A stretch of DNA of 45,806 nt from JACPFV01 sp035526825. Lineage in GTDB: Bacteria > Pseudomonadota > Gammaproteobacteria > Nevskiales > Nevskiaceae. The notes under the pieces are model-generated. The model was given only the letters and a program-made list of their open reading frames with translations. It had not been told where the DNA came from and ran no database searches. The position numbers and the translations under genes were made by a program. Each line of letters begins with the position of its first letter. Position 1 is the stretch's first letter. This document shows positions 32,624 through 40,334 of the stretch, piece by piece. The stretch is taken from NCBI GenBank assembly GCA_035526825.1, contig DATLBT010000052.1, positions 1-45,806 on the forward strand. Reading direction: 5' to 3'.

Positions 32624-33145
32624 TCAGTAAACGAACTTGTCGGCGAGCAACTCGGTTTCGTGCTTCACTTTTTGGGTGAAGTAAAACACCGGGTAAATGC
32701 CCGTGATCGAGATGGCGAGACCGGTCATGGTGCAGACCATGGCCTGCGAGACGCCGCTGGCCATGGTGCGGGCGTCGGCCGACCCGCGCGCCGCCATCGA
32801 GTCGAACACCTCGAGCATGCCGGCGACGGTGCCGAGCAGGCCCAGCAGCGGGCACAACGGCACCAGCACCTTGAGCACGCCGAGGTTGGCGGTCATGGCG
32901 ACGTTGAGGCGCGAGATCATTGCGCGACGAACCTGATGTGCAGTCCACGACTCGTGGTCAGCTCGGGCCTGCCACTGCTTCAGCATCGTCGCCGCTTCGT
33001 TCGGCAGGCGGTGGCGAAAATAGTGGTAACGCTCGAACGTGATCGCCCACATCAGGATGCAGGCCGAGAAAATCCAGTAGACCGCCGGGCCACCGGCGTC
33101 GACCAGGTCGGCGACCGCGGTAAACGGGGCGAACAGGAAATCCAT
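32624..33145 (-). CDS. exbB: ExbB/TolQ family proton channel protein
   Basis: A 173-residue short ExbB with three predicted helices: AVYWIFSACILMWAITFERY, LVPLCPLLGLLGTVAGMLEV and GVSQAMVCTMTGLAISITGI. The MotA/TolQ/ExbB signature PLLGLLGTV and the second-helix Thr of SQAMVCTMTGL are present. It is shorter than E. coli ExbB (244), as is usual for the second ExbB of TonB2/3-type systems that work with a TtpC-like partner. GAGG lies five bases upstream of the ATG. The gene follows the ttpC-like gene by seven bases and precedes exbD by one. Confidence 0.94.
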   Translation of the reverse strand: MDFLFAPFTAVADLVDAGGPAVYWIFSACILMWAITFERYHYFRHRLPNEAATMLKQWQARADHESWTAHQVRRAMISRLNVAMTANLGVLKVLVPLCPLLGLLGTVAGMLEVFDSMAARGSADARTMASGVSQAMVCTMTGLAISITGIYPVFYFTQKVKHETELLADKFVY

Positions 33146-33152
33146 GCTCGCC

Positions 33153-34586
33153 TCAGGCCTTCTTCGGGCCTTTGGTGCGCTCCAGGCGCTCGGCCAGCAA
33201 GCCGGTGCTCTGCTCGTCCAGTACCTGGATGATGGCGCGCGAGCGCGACTTCAACGCGGCGTTCATGAACAGCAGCGGCACGGCGATGCCGAGGCCGAGC
33301 ACCGTGGCGATCATGGCCTGCGAGATGCCCGCCGCCATCAGCTTGGGGTCGCCCGAGCCGGATTCGGTGATGCTCTGGAAGGTGATGATCATGCCGATGA
33401 CCGTACCGACGAGGCCGAGCAGCGGGCCGGCCGCGACGGCGAGGCTCAGGAACGACTGGTAACGCTCCAGCTTGGGCACCTCGCGCAGCACAGCCTCGGA
33501 GATGCGCAGCTCGACGACTTCCGCGTTCTCCTCGACCTTGCTGGCGTCGCCCTTGAAGCTGGAGAGCACGCGGCCGAGTGCGTTGTCGTTGGTCGGCCGG
33601 TCGGTGTTCTGCAGCTGGCGCCTGACCGCGACGCCTTCCTTGATCAGGAACAGGAACTGCATGGCGGCGAGCACCGCGCCGATGATGCCGACGACGATGA
33701 TCACGTAGCCGACGAATTCGCCCTGGTGAATGCGCTCGATAATCGTCGGACGCGACACCACCAGCGCAAGCAGCGTTCCGCGCGCCGGGTCGACGACCAT
33801 CTTGTCGTAGCCCGAGCTGGCCTCGGCGAAATCGTCGGCAAGGCCCGGGTACGGCGAGTCCGGCTGGCGCGGCATCACCGTCATCTCGTACTGGCTCGGC
33901 AGGTACTGCAGGAACCGGTCTTCGCTGACTGCGACGAAAGGCCCGACGCGCGCGACTTCGGCGGTCTTGCCCTCACCTTCCGGCTCGACGACCTTGCCCT
34001 GGAACTTCACCGAGCGCCCGGTCTCGGTCATCTCGCGCTGCATCTCGAACCACAGCTTCTCGAGCTTGTCGATCGACGGCAGGCCCTTGGCCTGCGCCAA
34101 TTCCTGGACGAACACCTCGCGCTTCGGGTACTGGGCGGTGATCAGCGAGTTGTACAGCACGCTGCCGACGTCGCCGGCGACGATGCGCACCACGCCGAAC
34201 AGCTCGCCGAGGTTGCCGCCCTTGGCGTCGAGCACGGCCTGCAGCTCGGTGAGGCGTTTTTCGTTGGCGTCGAACTGCGCGGACAACTGGTTGCTGCGGT
34301 TCTGCTGGGCGGTGCGCTCACCACGCGCCTGCGCCAGCATGCCGGCCTGGCGGTTGCGGTCTGCGGCGAACTGCTGCTCCCGCGCGGCGTTCTGCTGGGC
34401 TTCCTGGGCGCGCGCGTTGCGCGTCTGGTCCAGCAACTGCTGCAGCGACTGCGCGGCGTTGACCGGCGGTGCCGCCGGCGGCGCGGCCGGGGTTTTCTTT
34501 TCTTCCTGCGCGGCGACGACGCCGCTGGCGAGGATGGCGGCGAGCGCCGCGGTGCGGACGATACGGACGTTCATCATGGCGTTCAT
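33153..34586 (-). CDS. TtpC-like MotA/TolQ/ExbB protein with periplasmic coiled-coil domain
   Basis: A 477-residue protein combining a signal peptide, a long periplasmic region and an ExbB-like membrane domain. The signal (TAALAAILASGVVAAQ) precedes Gln/Ala/Arg-rich coiled coil (residues about 45-120), a globular part, and three helices with GPLLGLVGTVIGMIITFQSI and SQAMIATVLGLGIAVPLLFM. This is the architecture of TtpC, essential for the Vibrio TonB2 system. The ATG at 34586 overlaps the DUF3450 stop (TAATG) and has GGAG eight bases upstream. Its coiled coil probably meets DUF3450 in the periplasm. The last part is charged and cytoplasmic (ERLERTKGPKKA). Confidence 0.92.
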   Translation of the reverse strand: MNAMMNVRIVRTAALAAILASGVVAAQEEKKTPAAPPAAPPVNAAQSLQQLLDQTRNARAQEAQQNAAREQQFAADRNRQAGMLAQARGERTAQQNRSNQLSAQFDANEKRLTELQAVLDAKGGNLGELFGVVRIVAGDVGSVLYNSLITAQYPKREVFVQELAQAKGLPSIDKLEKLWFEMQREMTETGRSVKFQGKVVEPEGEGKTAEVARVGPFVAVSEDRFLQYLPSQYEMTVMPRQPDSPYPGLADDFAEASSGYDKMVVDPARGTLLALVVSRPTIIERIHQGEFVGYVIIVVGIIGAVLAAMQFLFLIKEGVAVRRQLQNTDRPTNDNALGRVLSSFKGDASKVEENAEVVELRISEAVLREVPKLERYQSFLSLAVAAGPLLGLVGTVIGMIITFQSITESGSGDPKLMAAGISQAMIATVLGLGIAVPLLFMNAALKSRSRAIIQVLDEQSTGLLAERLERTKGPKKA

Positions 34587-35374
34587 TACTTGGGCTCCTG
34601 CGCGGCCGCTTCCGGCGCGCGAATCGGCGCGATCAGCAGGTCGGGGGCGGTCACTTTGCGTGCGATCTTGAGCCCGTCTTCCACCGCTTCCTGATAATCG
34701 TCGTCCTCGACCCAGCCTTTCTTGTCCGCATCCCAGTAGCCGGTCTCGTCGCTGTCCAGGGTCTGGTACAGCAACGCGACGCGGCCGATGCGCAGGAAAT
34801 TCACGGTGCGGGCGGCGTCGCCCTCGCCGAGCTTGCCTTCGTAGGCCTCGAGCGTGCGGCCGTATTCCATCTCGATGGTGTACGACTCGAGGATGCGGCG
34901 GTATTTCTCGGCGGTGCTGACGTCGGCGCGCGTCATGATCGACTTCAGCGTGGCGACGCGAGCGGCGCGCTCCTCGGCAAGGAACGGCACGTCGAGCTTC
35001 ACGAACTGGTCCATCGTGTCGATCATGCGCTGCATCAGCGGGTAGATTTCGCGGTTGGTGCGCTCGATGTCCTCGATCTGCTGCTGGATCGAGGTGATCT
35101 CGGTTTCCTGCGACTTGATCTGCAGCTCGAGCTGCTCGTTGTAGCGGCGCAGCGACTCGGTCTCGCGCAGCGTCGCGCGGTAGTCACCGAGCATGGTCTG
35201 CGTCTCGTCGTCCATCGAGGTGACGCGCTGCTGAGAGGCGGCAGCAGCCTTGTTGGCGCCAACCTGCTCATTGACGGTGGCCTGCACGGTCTGTGCCTGC
35301 GACCAGGCAGCGCCGGCGGCGAGCAGCACGGGGATGGCGAGCGCAATAGCGGCGCGATGGATAGGCTGGGTCAT
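34586..35374 (-). CDS. DUF3450 family periplasmic coiled-coil protein
   Basis: A 262-residue exported protein that opens the TonB block. A signal peptide (MTQPIHRAAIALAIPVLLAA) is followed by a strongly predicted coiled coil (about residues 45-110, with LEKQ-type heptads such as LRRYNEQLELQIKSQETEI) and a helical domain containing LDVPFLAEERAARV and YWDADKKGWVEDDDYQEAV. DUF3450 genes characteristically precede ttpC-exbB-exbD-tonB. I prefer the ATG at 35374 (GGAG six bases upstream) over one four codons earlier at 35386. The 187 bases upstream, to the next gene at 35562, should hold the operon promoter; a TAGAAT at 35496-35501 on the minus strand is a possible -10 but no good -35 is seen. Confidence 0.9.
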   Translation of the reverse strand: MTQPIHRAAIALAIPVLLAAGAAWSQAQTVQATVNEQVGANKAAAASQQRVTSMDDETQTMLGDYRATLRETESLRRYNEQLELQIKSQETEITSIQQQIEDIERTNREIYPLMQRMIDTMDQFVKLDVPFLAEERAARVATLKSIMTRADVSTAEKYRRILESYTIEMEYGRTLEAYEGKLGEGDAARTVNFLRIGRVALLYQTLDSDETGYWDADKKGWVEDDDYQEAVEDGLKIARKVTAPDLLIAPIRAPEAAAQEPK

Positions 35375-35561
35375 CCGATTCTCCATAAGTCCCTCGAGGC
35401 GCTAGCGTGTGTTTTTCGCCGCCTCATCGAATTATTCAACTTGGTTAGGTCCCGGACTTCGCGCCGGGTTCCGCGTTACGCCGCAAAGGGGCGGAATTCT
35501 ACACTGGAAGTTCGGCGACTTTCTGTCCCTGAGTTGATTTTGCTGCACCGCACCAGATGAG

Positions 35562-36860
35562 TCACGCCGATAGGTTCGACGCAACCGGTTTGAGCCGCTC
35601 GATTTCGCGACCCATCCTGTCAAACTCGCTGATCACCGAGGGCAGAACGCGTTTCTCGGTCTCGGTTAGCCCCGGGTTCCACGCGTCCATGAGCAGCACC
35701 GCGCGCACCGATTCCGACCGATTCCACGCTTCGTGTTCGTACGTGTCGTCGAATGCCAGGACACGACCCGCCTCCCAACCGCGGGCCTCGCCAGCGACGT
35801 TCAGCGCGCAGGATTCGGGGACTACGAGGCCCAGGTGCACCACGCTGCGCAGGTTCGAGTCGCCGCGGTGGGGCAGGATGTGGCTGCCCGGCGTGAGTAT
35901 GGAAAAACAAATCTCCGGAGTTGCGCCCGGCAGCCGTATGAGCGGCAGATCGTCCAGCAGGGCCGCGGTCTTCGGACAGCGTCGGCAGTTTTCGTCGTTA
36001 CGCACGCCATGCCGATAAAAAAAGAACGCGTTCCAGGCTGGCGCAGGGCCCGTCGTGCCGAGGTACTGGGTCACCTGCTCCGCGGACCGGAACGTCAGGA
36101 ACGACTCGAAGCCCGCGTTTTCATGGGCGACCGACAGGTACTCGGCCAAAATCTCGGGGAATGCCTCCTCCAGGCGCCGGGACCAGGGAAACAGGGCCGG
36201 ATCAAACCAGGGGCTAGGCGGCAGTCCGGGAAAATAATGCGTTTTCGGCGCCTGGCGCGGATCGGGCGAGCGCTGGCGCTCGAGGCCAAGGGTGCCGCGA
36301 ATGAAAGCCCCGACGCGGATGAGGTCACCCCCGGCGCCGCGCAGCGGCGCGGCGGCATGCTCCTCTGGAAAGCGTCCCATGAAGGCATTGGCGCCGCGCA
36401 CTGGGTCGTGCAGCCACGCAGGCGTCGTGCTCGCGTCGAGCCAGAACCCGCGCTGCCGCGCTTGCTGGAACGCCCACTTCATGTGCGCAAGCGCGGTGAG
36501 CGGCCGCCCTTGGCGATGTTCAACGAAGCCGAGCATCAGCCGCGCAACGAAGCGCTGCGGATCCCCGGCCAACGCGCGCTCCAACGCCGATCGCGCCTCG
36601 ACAATGGCGCCGGTGCGCTCGCACGCCAGGCCGAGGTTTTCGAGGACGTCAAGGTTAGCGGGCTCCAACCGTGCCGCCTCCCTGAGCAGTGGTACGGCCT
36701 CGCTCCAGCGCTGCCGGTGCGCCGCGTGCTGGCCGAGGAAGGTCGCGGCCTCGGCCGGCGCGACCTCGCGCGCGTCGCGATAGGCTTGCGCCGCCTCGTC
36801 GAAACGGTCGGCGGCGGCCAGATTGCGCGCGAGGGCAAGCGGGTCGGCGATGGCGGTCAC
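35562..36860 (-). CDS. TPR-linked aspartyl/asparaginyl beta-hydroxylase (AspH-like)
   Basis: A roughly 432-residue 2-oxoglutarate/Fe(II) enzyme. Residues about 1-150 hold TPR-like helices (LARNLAAADRFDEAAQAYRD, NLDVLENLGLACERTGAIVE). The AspH domain follows, with the substrate-side ENCRRCPKTAALL, the first iron His in ILPHRGDSNLR (H331) and the second in FDDTYEHEAWN (H376). Human AspH binds iron with just two His; here too no HxD is present, only an Asp three residues after H331. The TPR-plus-hydroxylase order mirrors animal AspH. No signal peptide is visible. I used the GTG at 36860; another GTG at 36908 extends it by 16 residues without clear homology. The neighbouring crotonase is divergent. 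The substrate is unknown. Confidence 0.85.
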   Translation of the reverse strand: MTAIADPLALARNLAAADRFDEAAQAYRDAREVAPAEAATFLGQHAAHRQRWSEAVPLLREAARLEPANLDVLENLGLACERTGAIVEARSALERALAGDPQRFVARLMLGFVEHRQGRPLTALAHMKWAFQQARQRGFWLDASTTPAWLHDPVRGANAFMGRFPEEHAAAPLRGAGGDLIRVGAFIRGTLGLERQRSPDPRQAPKTHYFPGLPPSPWFDPALFPWSRRLEEAFPEILAEYLSVAHENAGFESFLTFRSAEQVTQYLGTTGPAPAWNAFFFYRHGVRNDENCRRCPKTAALLDDLPLIRLPGATPEICFSILTPGSHILPHRGDSNLRSVVHLGLVVPESCALNVAGEARGWEAGRVLAFDDTYEHEAWNRSESVRAVLLMDAWNPGLTETEKRVLPSVISEFDRMGREIERLKPVASNLSA

Positions 36861-36944
36861 GCACCGCAGTTTGGCCGTCGCGTGTCGAGGGGGCAAGTTT
36901 GCGGTCACTTGCTACCATCGCCGCTGCTTGAAACCGGAATGCCC

Positions 36945-37718
36945 ATGAGCACCGTCGACGTTACGCGCGAGCCGCCACTGTTCCACGTCCGCATCAACCG
37001 CCCGGGAAGCCGCAATGCGGTCGACCGGCCGACCGCCGAGGCGCTGGCCGCGGCGTTCCGCGCCTTCGAGGCGGATTCTGAGCTGCGCGTCGCCCTGCTC
37101 TCCGGCGCGGGCGGCCATTTCTGCGCGGGTGCCGACCTCAAGGCCGTGACCGGCGAGCCCGTCCGCCGCAACCGGCTCGACCCCGATGGCGACGGGCCGA
37201 TGGGCCCGTCGCGCATGGCCCTGTCCAAGCCGGTGATCGCCGTAGTCTCGGGCTACTGCGTGGCTGGCGGGCTAGAGCTGGCGCTGTGGTGCGACCTGCG
37301 CGTCGCCGACGAGACCGCGGTATTTGGCGTGTTCTGCCGGCGCTTCGGCGTGCCCCTGATCGACGGCGGTACGGTGCGGTTGCCGCGGCTCATCGGCATG
37401 AGCCGCGCGCTCGACATGATCCTCACAGGCCGCGCAGTCGCCGCCGAGGAGGCGCTGGCGTTTGGTCTCGTCAACCGGTTAGTGCCCGGTCATCAGGTCG
37501 AGACTCAAAGCCGCGCCCTCGCCCTGCAACTCGCGGGCTTTCCGCAGACCTGCCTGCGCGGCGATCGTGCGAGCGCACTCGAGCAATGGGGGCTGGGCAC
37601 CACCGAGGCTATGGCCAACGAGTTCCGGCATGGACTTGAAGCACTGGCATCGGATGAAACAACCTCTGGACTCGCGCGCTTTCGCGCCGGCGCCGGACGG
37701 CACGGCGAGTTTGAGTAG
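36945..37718 (+). CDS. Crotonase/enoyl-CoA hydratase family protein
   Basis: A 257-residue crotonase-fold enzyme. The oxyanion-hole segment HFCAGADLKAV and the first catalytic Glu, E111 in GGLELALWCD, are present. At the position of the second catalytic Glu of rat enoyl-CoA hydratase (E164) the sequence is VFGVFCRRFG with a Cys, so classical hydration may not be the activity; other CoA reactions such as isomerisation, lyase or hydrolase chemistry are possible. The VPLIDGGTVRLPRLIG run marks a subgroup I recall as common in proteobacteria. I took the ATG at 36945, not the ATG two codons before. The gene stands alone on the + strand, divergent from the AspH-like gene and convergent with the hydroxylase-sulfotransferase gene 21 bases away. 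Confidence 0.92.
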   Translation: MSTVDVTREPPLFHVRINRPGSRNAVDRPTAEALAAAFRAFEADSELRVALLSGAGGHFCAGADLKAVTGEPVRRNRLDPDGDGPMGPSRMALSKPVIAVVSGYCVAGGLELALWCDLRVADETAVFGVFCRRFGVPLIDGGTVRLPRLIGMSRALDMILTGRAVAAEEALAFGLVNRLVPGHQVETQSRALALQLAGFPQTCLRGDRASALEQWGLGTTEAMANEFRHGLEALASDETTSGLARFRAGAGRHGEFE

Positions 37719-37739
37719 CGCGCCGCTCCGTTCCGTCGA

Positions 37740-39587
37740 TCACGGCTTCGAGGACTGGAGGTCCCGCAAGCGCATCCAGGTTTCGTCGAGCGAGGGCAGC
37801 ACGCGCTCGATCGCGTCATGATTCTTGCGCCATTTCTCGGGCTGCGGTTGCGTCTGGGTGTAGCGGGACAGCGGCAGCGGCCCCGCAACGCGCTGGCGCA
37901 AGGCGTCGTCAAAGGTCCATCCGGCGAAGTCACAGATCCTGCGGACCTCGACGGCGGGATCACCCAAGAAATCCTCGTACGACACCATGAGGCTGCGCCC
38001 GGGTCTGAGCGCCGCGAGATCGTCGGCGATGATCTGGTTCGCGGTGCGCCACTGGAAGGCGGCGATCTCCTCCAGCGGCTTGGCGCGCATCCGGCGCCAG
38101 CCGGGCGGCAGCAGCATGGACCAAGGGCCGTCCCAGCCCTCGAGCTGTCGGTAGGTCACCCACCGGTTCGACTTCCATGCCTCCATGATGCTGCTGATGT
38201 TCGCGCGAGGCTCGCGCCACAGGAACACGAACAGCGCGTCCGGGAATACCGCGTTGAAGAACGGGATCCGAAGCGAATTCTTTGGCGTCTTCTCCAGGAA
38301 CCTCAGCGGGCTCGTGAGCGACGTCGGCAGCGGCTCGCGTGCAGAGCCCTGCAAGCGCTCGATAATGCGCCTCCTGACCGCGTCGGCAATGTCAGGGGTC
38401 GCATGCCGGGCCTCGACGCGATTGCTGTCGATGCCGGGCGCTCCCGGGCAGAGTTCCGGAAAACCCTCGACCAGCCAGTGCGCCTCACCGCCGACTGTCC
38501 AGACCTGCGGCGTGCACGCCAGGGTCTCGAACAGCAGGGTGCTGCCGGAACGGGGCGCGGACACGATGAAGACCGGTCGCTCGAGGCGCGGCGCGACCCG
38601 CCTCGCCGACGAGTGCGCGTCGTACTCGTCCTCGGGCTCTGCCGTCGCTTCGGCGTCTCCGGCCGCGTACCGGATGCGGGCCTGCAGGACCATCATTGCG
38701 CCGAGCCGGTTGGTGCGCATGCGCAAAACCTTCGCCAACGGCGTCGCGCGTGTGCGCAGCGTCGAGAGCGCGGCCTGGTACGCGGGCATGCCTTCGGGTG
38801 CATCCGCGTACAGCAGCCAGAGCTGGCGCCAGTCCTGGCAAAACTCAACGAGCAGCGCCCGGAACTGCTGTATAGCCGGCGTGGCCACGCCATCGGGCGC
38901 AGTCCGGTCCGACAGCTCCTGCGACAAGTCGCCCATGAGCTGTTCCAGCTCAGCCGGCGACATCACCCGCGGGACGTTGTAGCGCTCGAGCAGCAGGGGC
39001 GCCGAATGGCCGCTGTCGAAAGGCACCGCGCGTGCTGGACGGTCGAGCATGCCGGCCTCCACCATTTTCCAGAACGGTGCGCTGCCGACGGTGTCCGCAA
39101 CGAGATGGACCCGCTCGCGCGGCGACCCGTTCTCCACGCGATGCAAGCGCCAGTTGTCGAAGATCCAGGCCTCGCCCGCGGCCATGTGCACAACGTCGCT
39201 GCCGCAATGGAACAGCACGCCGCGTTCGGTCTGCACGGGAACGTGGATTCGCACCCGGCTGAACCAGTGATAGTTGATGTCGGCGTGCTCGGGGACTTTT
39301 GCGCCGGGCGCCAACTTCATGAGGCGCGACCGGCTCCAGACCACGCCGAAGCTGCCGAGAACCTGCCGGAGGTACGGACACGCCGTCAGATGGGGCGTCG
39401 TCGCCATCGCGCCCGCGACCCGGTCGTTCTCGCCGCCTGCGACGCTGATCAAGCGAACCGCGCTGTTTCCTGAAAATCCCTGGGGATGTCGCGTCCACGC
39501 TTCAGACGGCAGCGCCGCGACCTCATGCGCCAGGCGCTGCGCATCGAAGCGAAGCGGCAACTTGACGAATGCCGGAGCCAGCTTCAC
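37740..39587 (-). CDS. Fusion of Asp/Asn beta-hydroxylase domain with a sulfotransferase
   Basis: A 615-residue two-domain protein. Residues 1-175 form a 2OG/Fe(II) aspartyl/asparaginyl hydroxylase-like domain: the iron ligands appear as H101 and D103 in VPEHADINYHW and H149 in FDNWRLHRVEN, followed by the RVHLVADTVGS strand with the likely 2OG-binding Arg. A linker of about 150 residues leads to a sulfotransferase domain with the PAPS 5'-phosphosulfate loop VSAPRSGST (342-350), EKTPKNSLR and LWREPRANISSIMEAW (the 3'-phosphate-site Arg and Ser). The protein could hydroxylate and then sulfate the same substrate. No signal peptide is visible. It lies 51 bases downstream of the 2OG oxygenase gene. 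Substrate unknown. Confidence 0.87.
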   Translation of the reverse strand: MKLAPAFVKLPLRFDAQRLAHEVAALPSEAWTRHPQGFSGNSAVRLISVAGGENDRVAGAMATTPHLTACPYLRQVLGSFGVVWSRSRLMKLAPGAKVPEHADINYHWFSRVRIHVPVQTERGVLFHCGSDVVHMAAGEAWIFDNWRLHRVENGSPRERVHLVADTVGSAPFWKMVEAGMLDRPARAVPFDSGHSAPLLLERYNVPRVMSPAELEQLMGDLSQELSDRTAPDGVATPAIQQFRALLVEFCQDWRQLWLLYADAPEGMPAYQAALSTLRTRATPLAKVLRMRTNRLGAMMVLQARIRYAAGDAEATAEPEDEYDAHSSARRVAPRLERPVFIVSAPRSGSTLLFETLACTPQVWTVGGEAHWLVEGFPELCPGAPGIDSNRVEARHATPDIADAVRRRIIERLQGSAREPLPTSLTSPLRFLEKTPKNSLRIPFFNAVFPDALFVFLWREPRANISSIMEAWKSNRWVTYRQLEGWDGPWSMLLPPGWRRMRAKPLEEIAAFQWRTANQIIADDLAALRPGRSLMVSYEDFLGDPAVEVRRICDFAGWTFDDALRQRVAGPLPLSRYTQTQPQPEKWRKNHDAIERVLPSLDETWMRLRDLQSSKP

Positions 39588-39638
39588 GCGCGGAATCTCA
39601 TGCGGGTTGCCAGGGAGTCCGCGGGTTCAGGCGACCCG

Positions 39639-40334
39639 TCACGGGGGCCCACTTGGCTTGCCGGGCGCCACCCTCCTGAACCAGGCGTTGAATGCGACGG
39701 TGATGCGCTCGCGCGGACCTTGGTACGGCAGCACCTGGTGCAGCACCCAAGACGGAAACATCACCAACTGGCCAGGCTTAAGCAGGTACGACTTGGGGGC
39801 GATGCCCCACGGGGCCTTCAGGTTGGCGACGGCCAAGTCCATGAACATGTTGGACGTGGAAGCCGGATGCTGAAACATCAGTTCGCCGGATGTTGCCTCA
39901 CCGTCGTGCCCGTTATCCACGCAATACACGCCGCTCCACGAAGCCATTGGGTGGTTGTGCAGCCCGAAGGTGCCGCCGGGGCGCGTGACATGGAACCAAG
40001 CATCGACGTTCATGCGCAGTTCGCGTAGCTCCTCGGCGCCGTAGCCATTGAGCTCGCCGACAATGCGGAACAGCGCGGCATTGCACAGGTCGCGCAGGCG
40101 CGCAACCGGCGCGTCGGTCCAGTGGAACAGATCGAAGCGGCTCTCGAACACGCCGGCCTGGATGAACATTGATGGTTCGGCGTTGCGGTAGGTGGCGCCG
40201 GCCTTCTCGCGTTCGAGGAACAGCGTGCGTAGCTCGGCGTTGAGCTCGGCCGTGTCCGGCAGCTCGACTTCGGCGAACGGCACGGCGAAGCCCGGAAAGA
40301 TGCGAAACGGCGCAGGCACCGGGGTGTCTGCCAT
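39639..40334 (-). CDS. Putative 2OG-Fe(II) oxygenase (TIGR02466-like)
   Basis: A 231-residue cytoplasmic protein with the jelly-roll signs of a 2-oxoglutarate dioxygenase: WFHVTRPGGTFGLHNHPMAS with His126 and His128, and the distal His199 in MFPSWVLHQVLPYQG, then RERITVAFNAW with the candidate 2OG-binding Arg. The NHPxxSWSGVYCVDNG wording matches the TIGR02466 group (putative 2OG-Fe(II) oxygenase), often next to TPR proteins and sulfotransferases. I chose the ATG at 40334, which overlaps the sulfotransferase stop (TGATG); upstream sequence in this frame is unrelated. Which of His126/His128 binds iron, and what supplies the carboxylate, is unclear. Confidence 0.82.
   Translation of the reverse strand: MADTPVPAPFRIFPGFAVPFAEVELPDTAELNAELRTLFLEREKAGATYRNAEPSMFIQAGVFESRFDLFHWTDAPVARLRDLCNAALFRIVGELNGYGAEELRELRMNVDAWFHVTRPGGTFGLHNHPMASWSGVYCVDNGHDGEATSGELMFQHPASTSNMFMDLAVANLKAPWGIAPKSYLLKPGQLVMFPSWVLHQVLPYQGPRERITVAFNAWFRRVAPGKPSGPP

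Noticed and set aside
35450..35470. CCCGG...CCGGG hairpin upstream of the DUF3450 gene as a terminator
   Set aside because: The stem is only five pairs and no T-run follows on either strand.
39588..39638. A small precursor-peptide gene in the gap within the tailoring cassette
   Set aside because: The 51-base gap is too short, and I saw no small frame with a ribosome site here or in the 21-base gap at 37719-37739.
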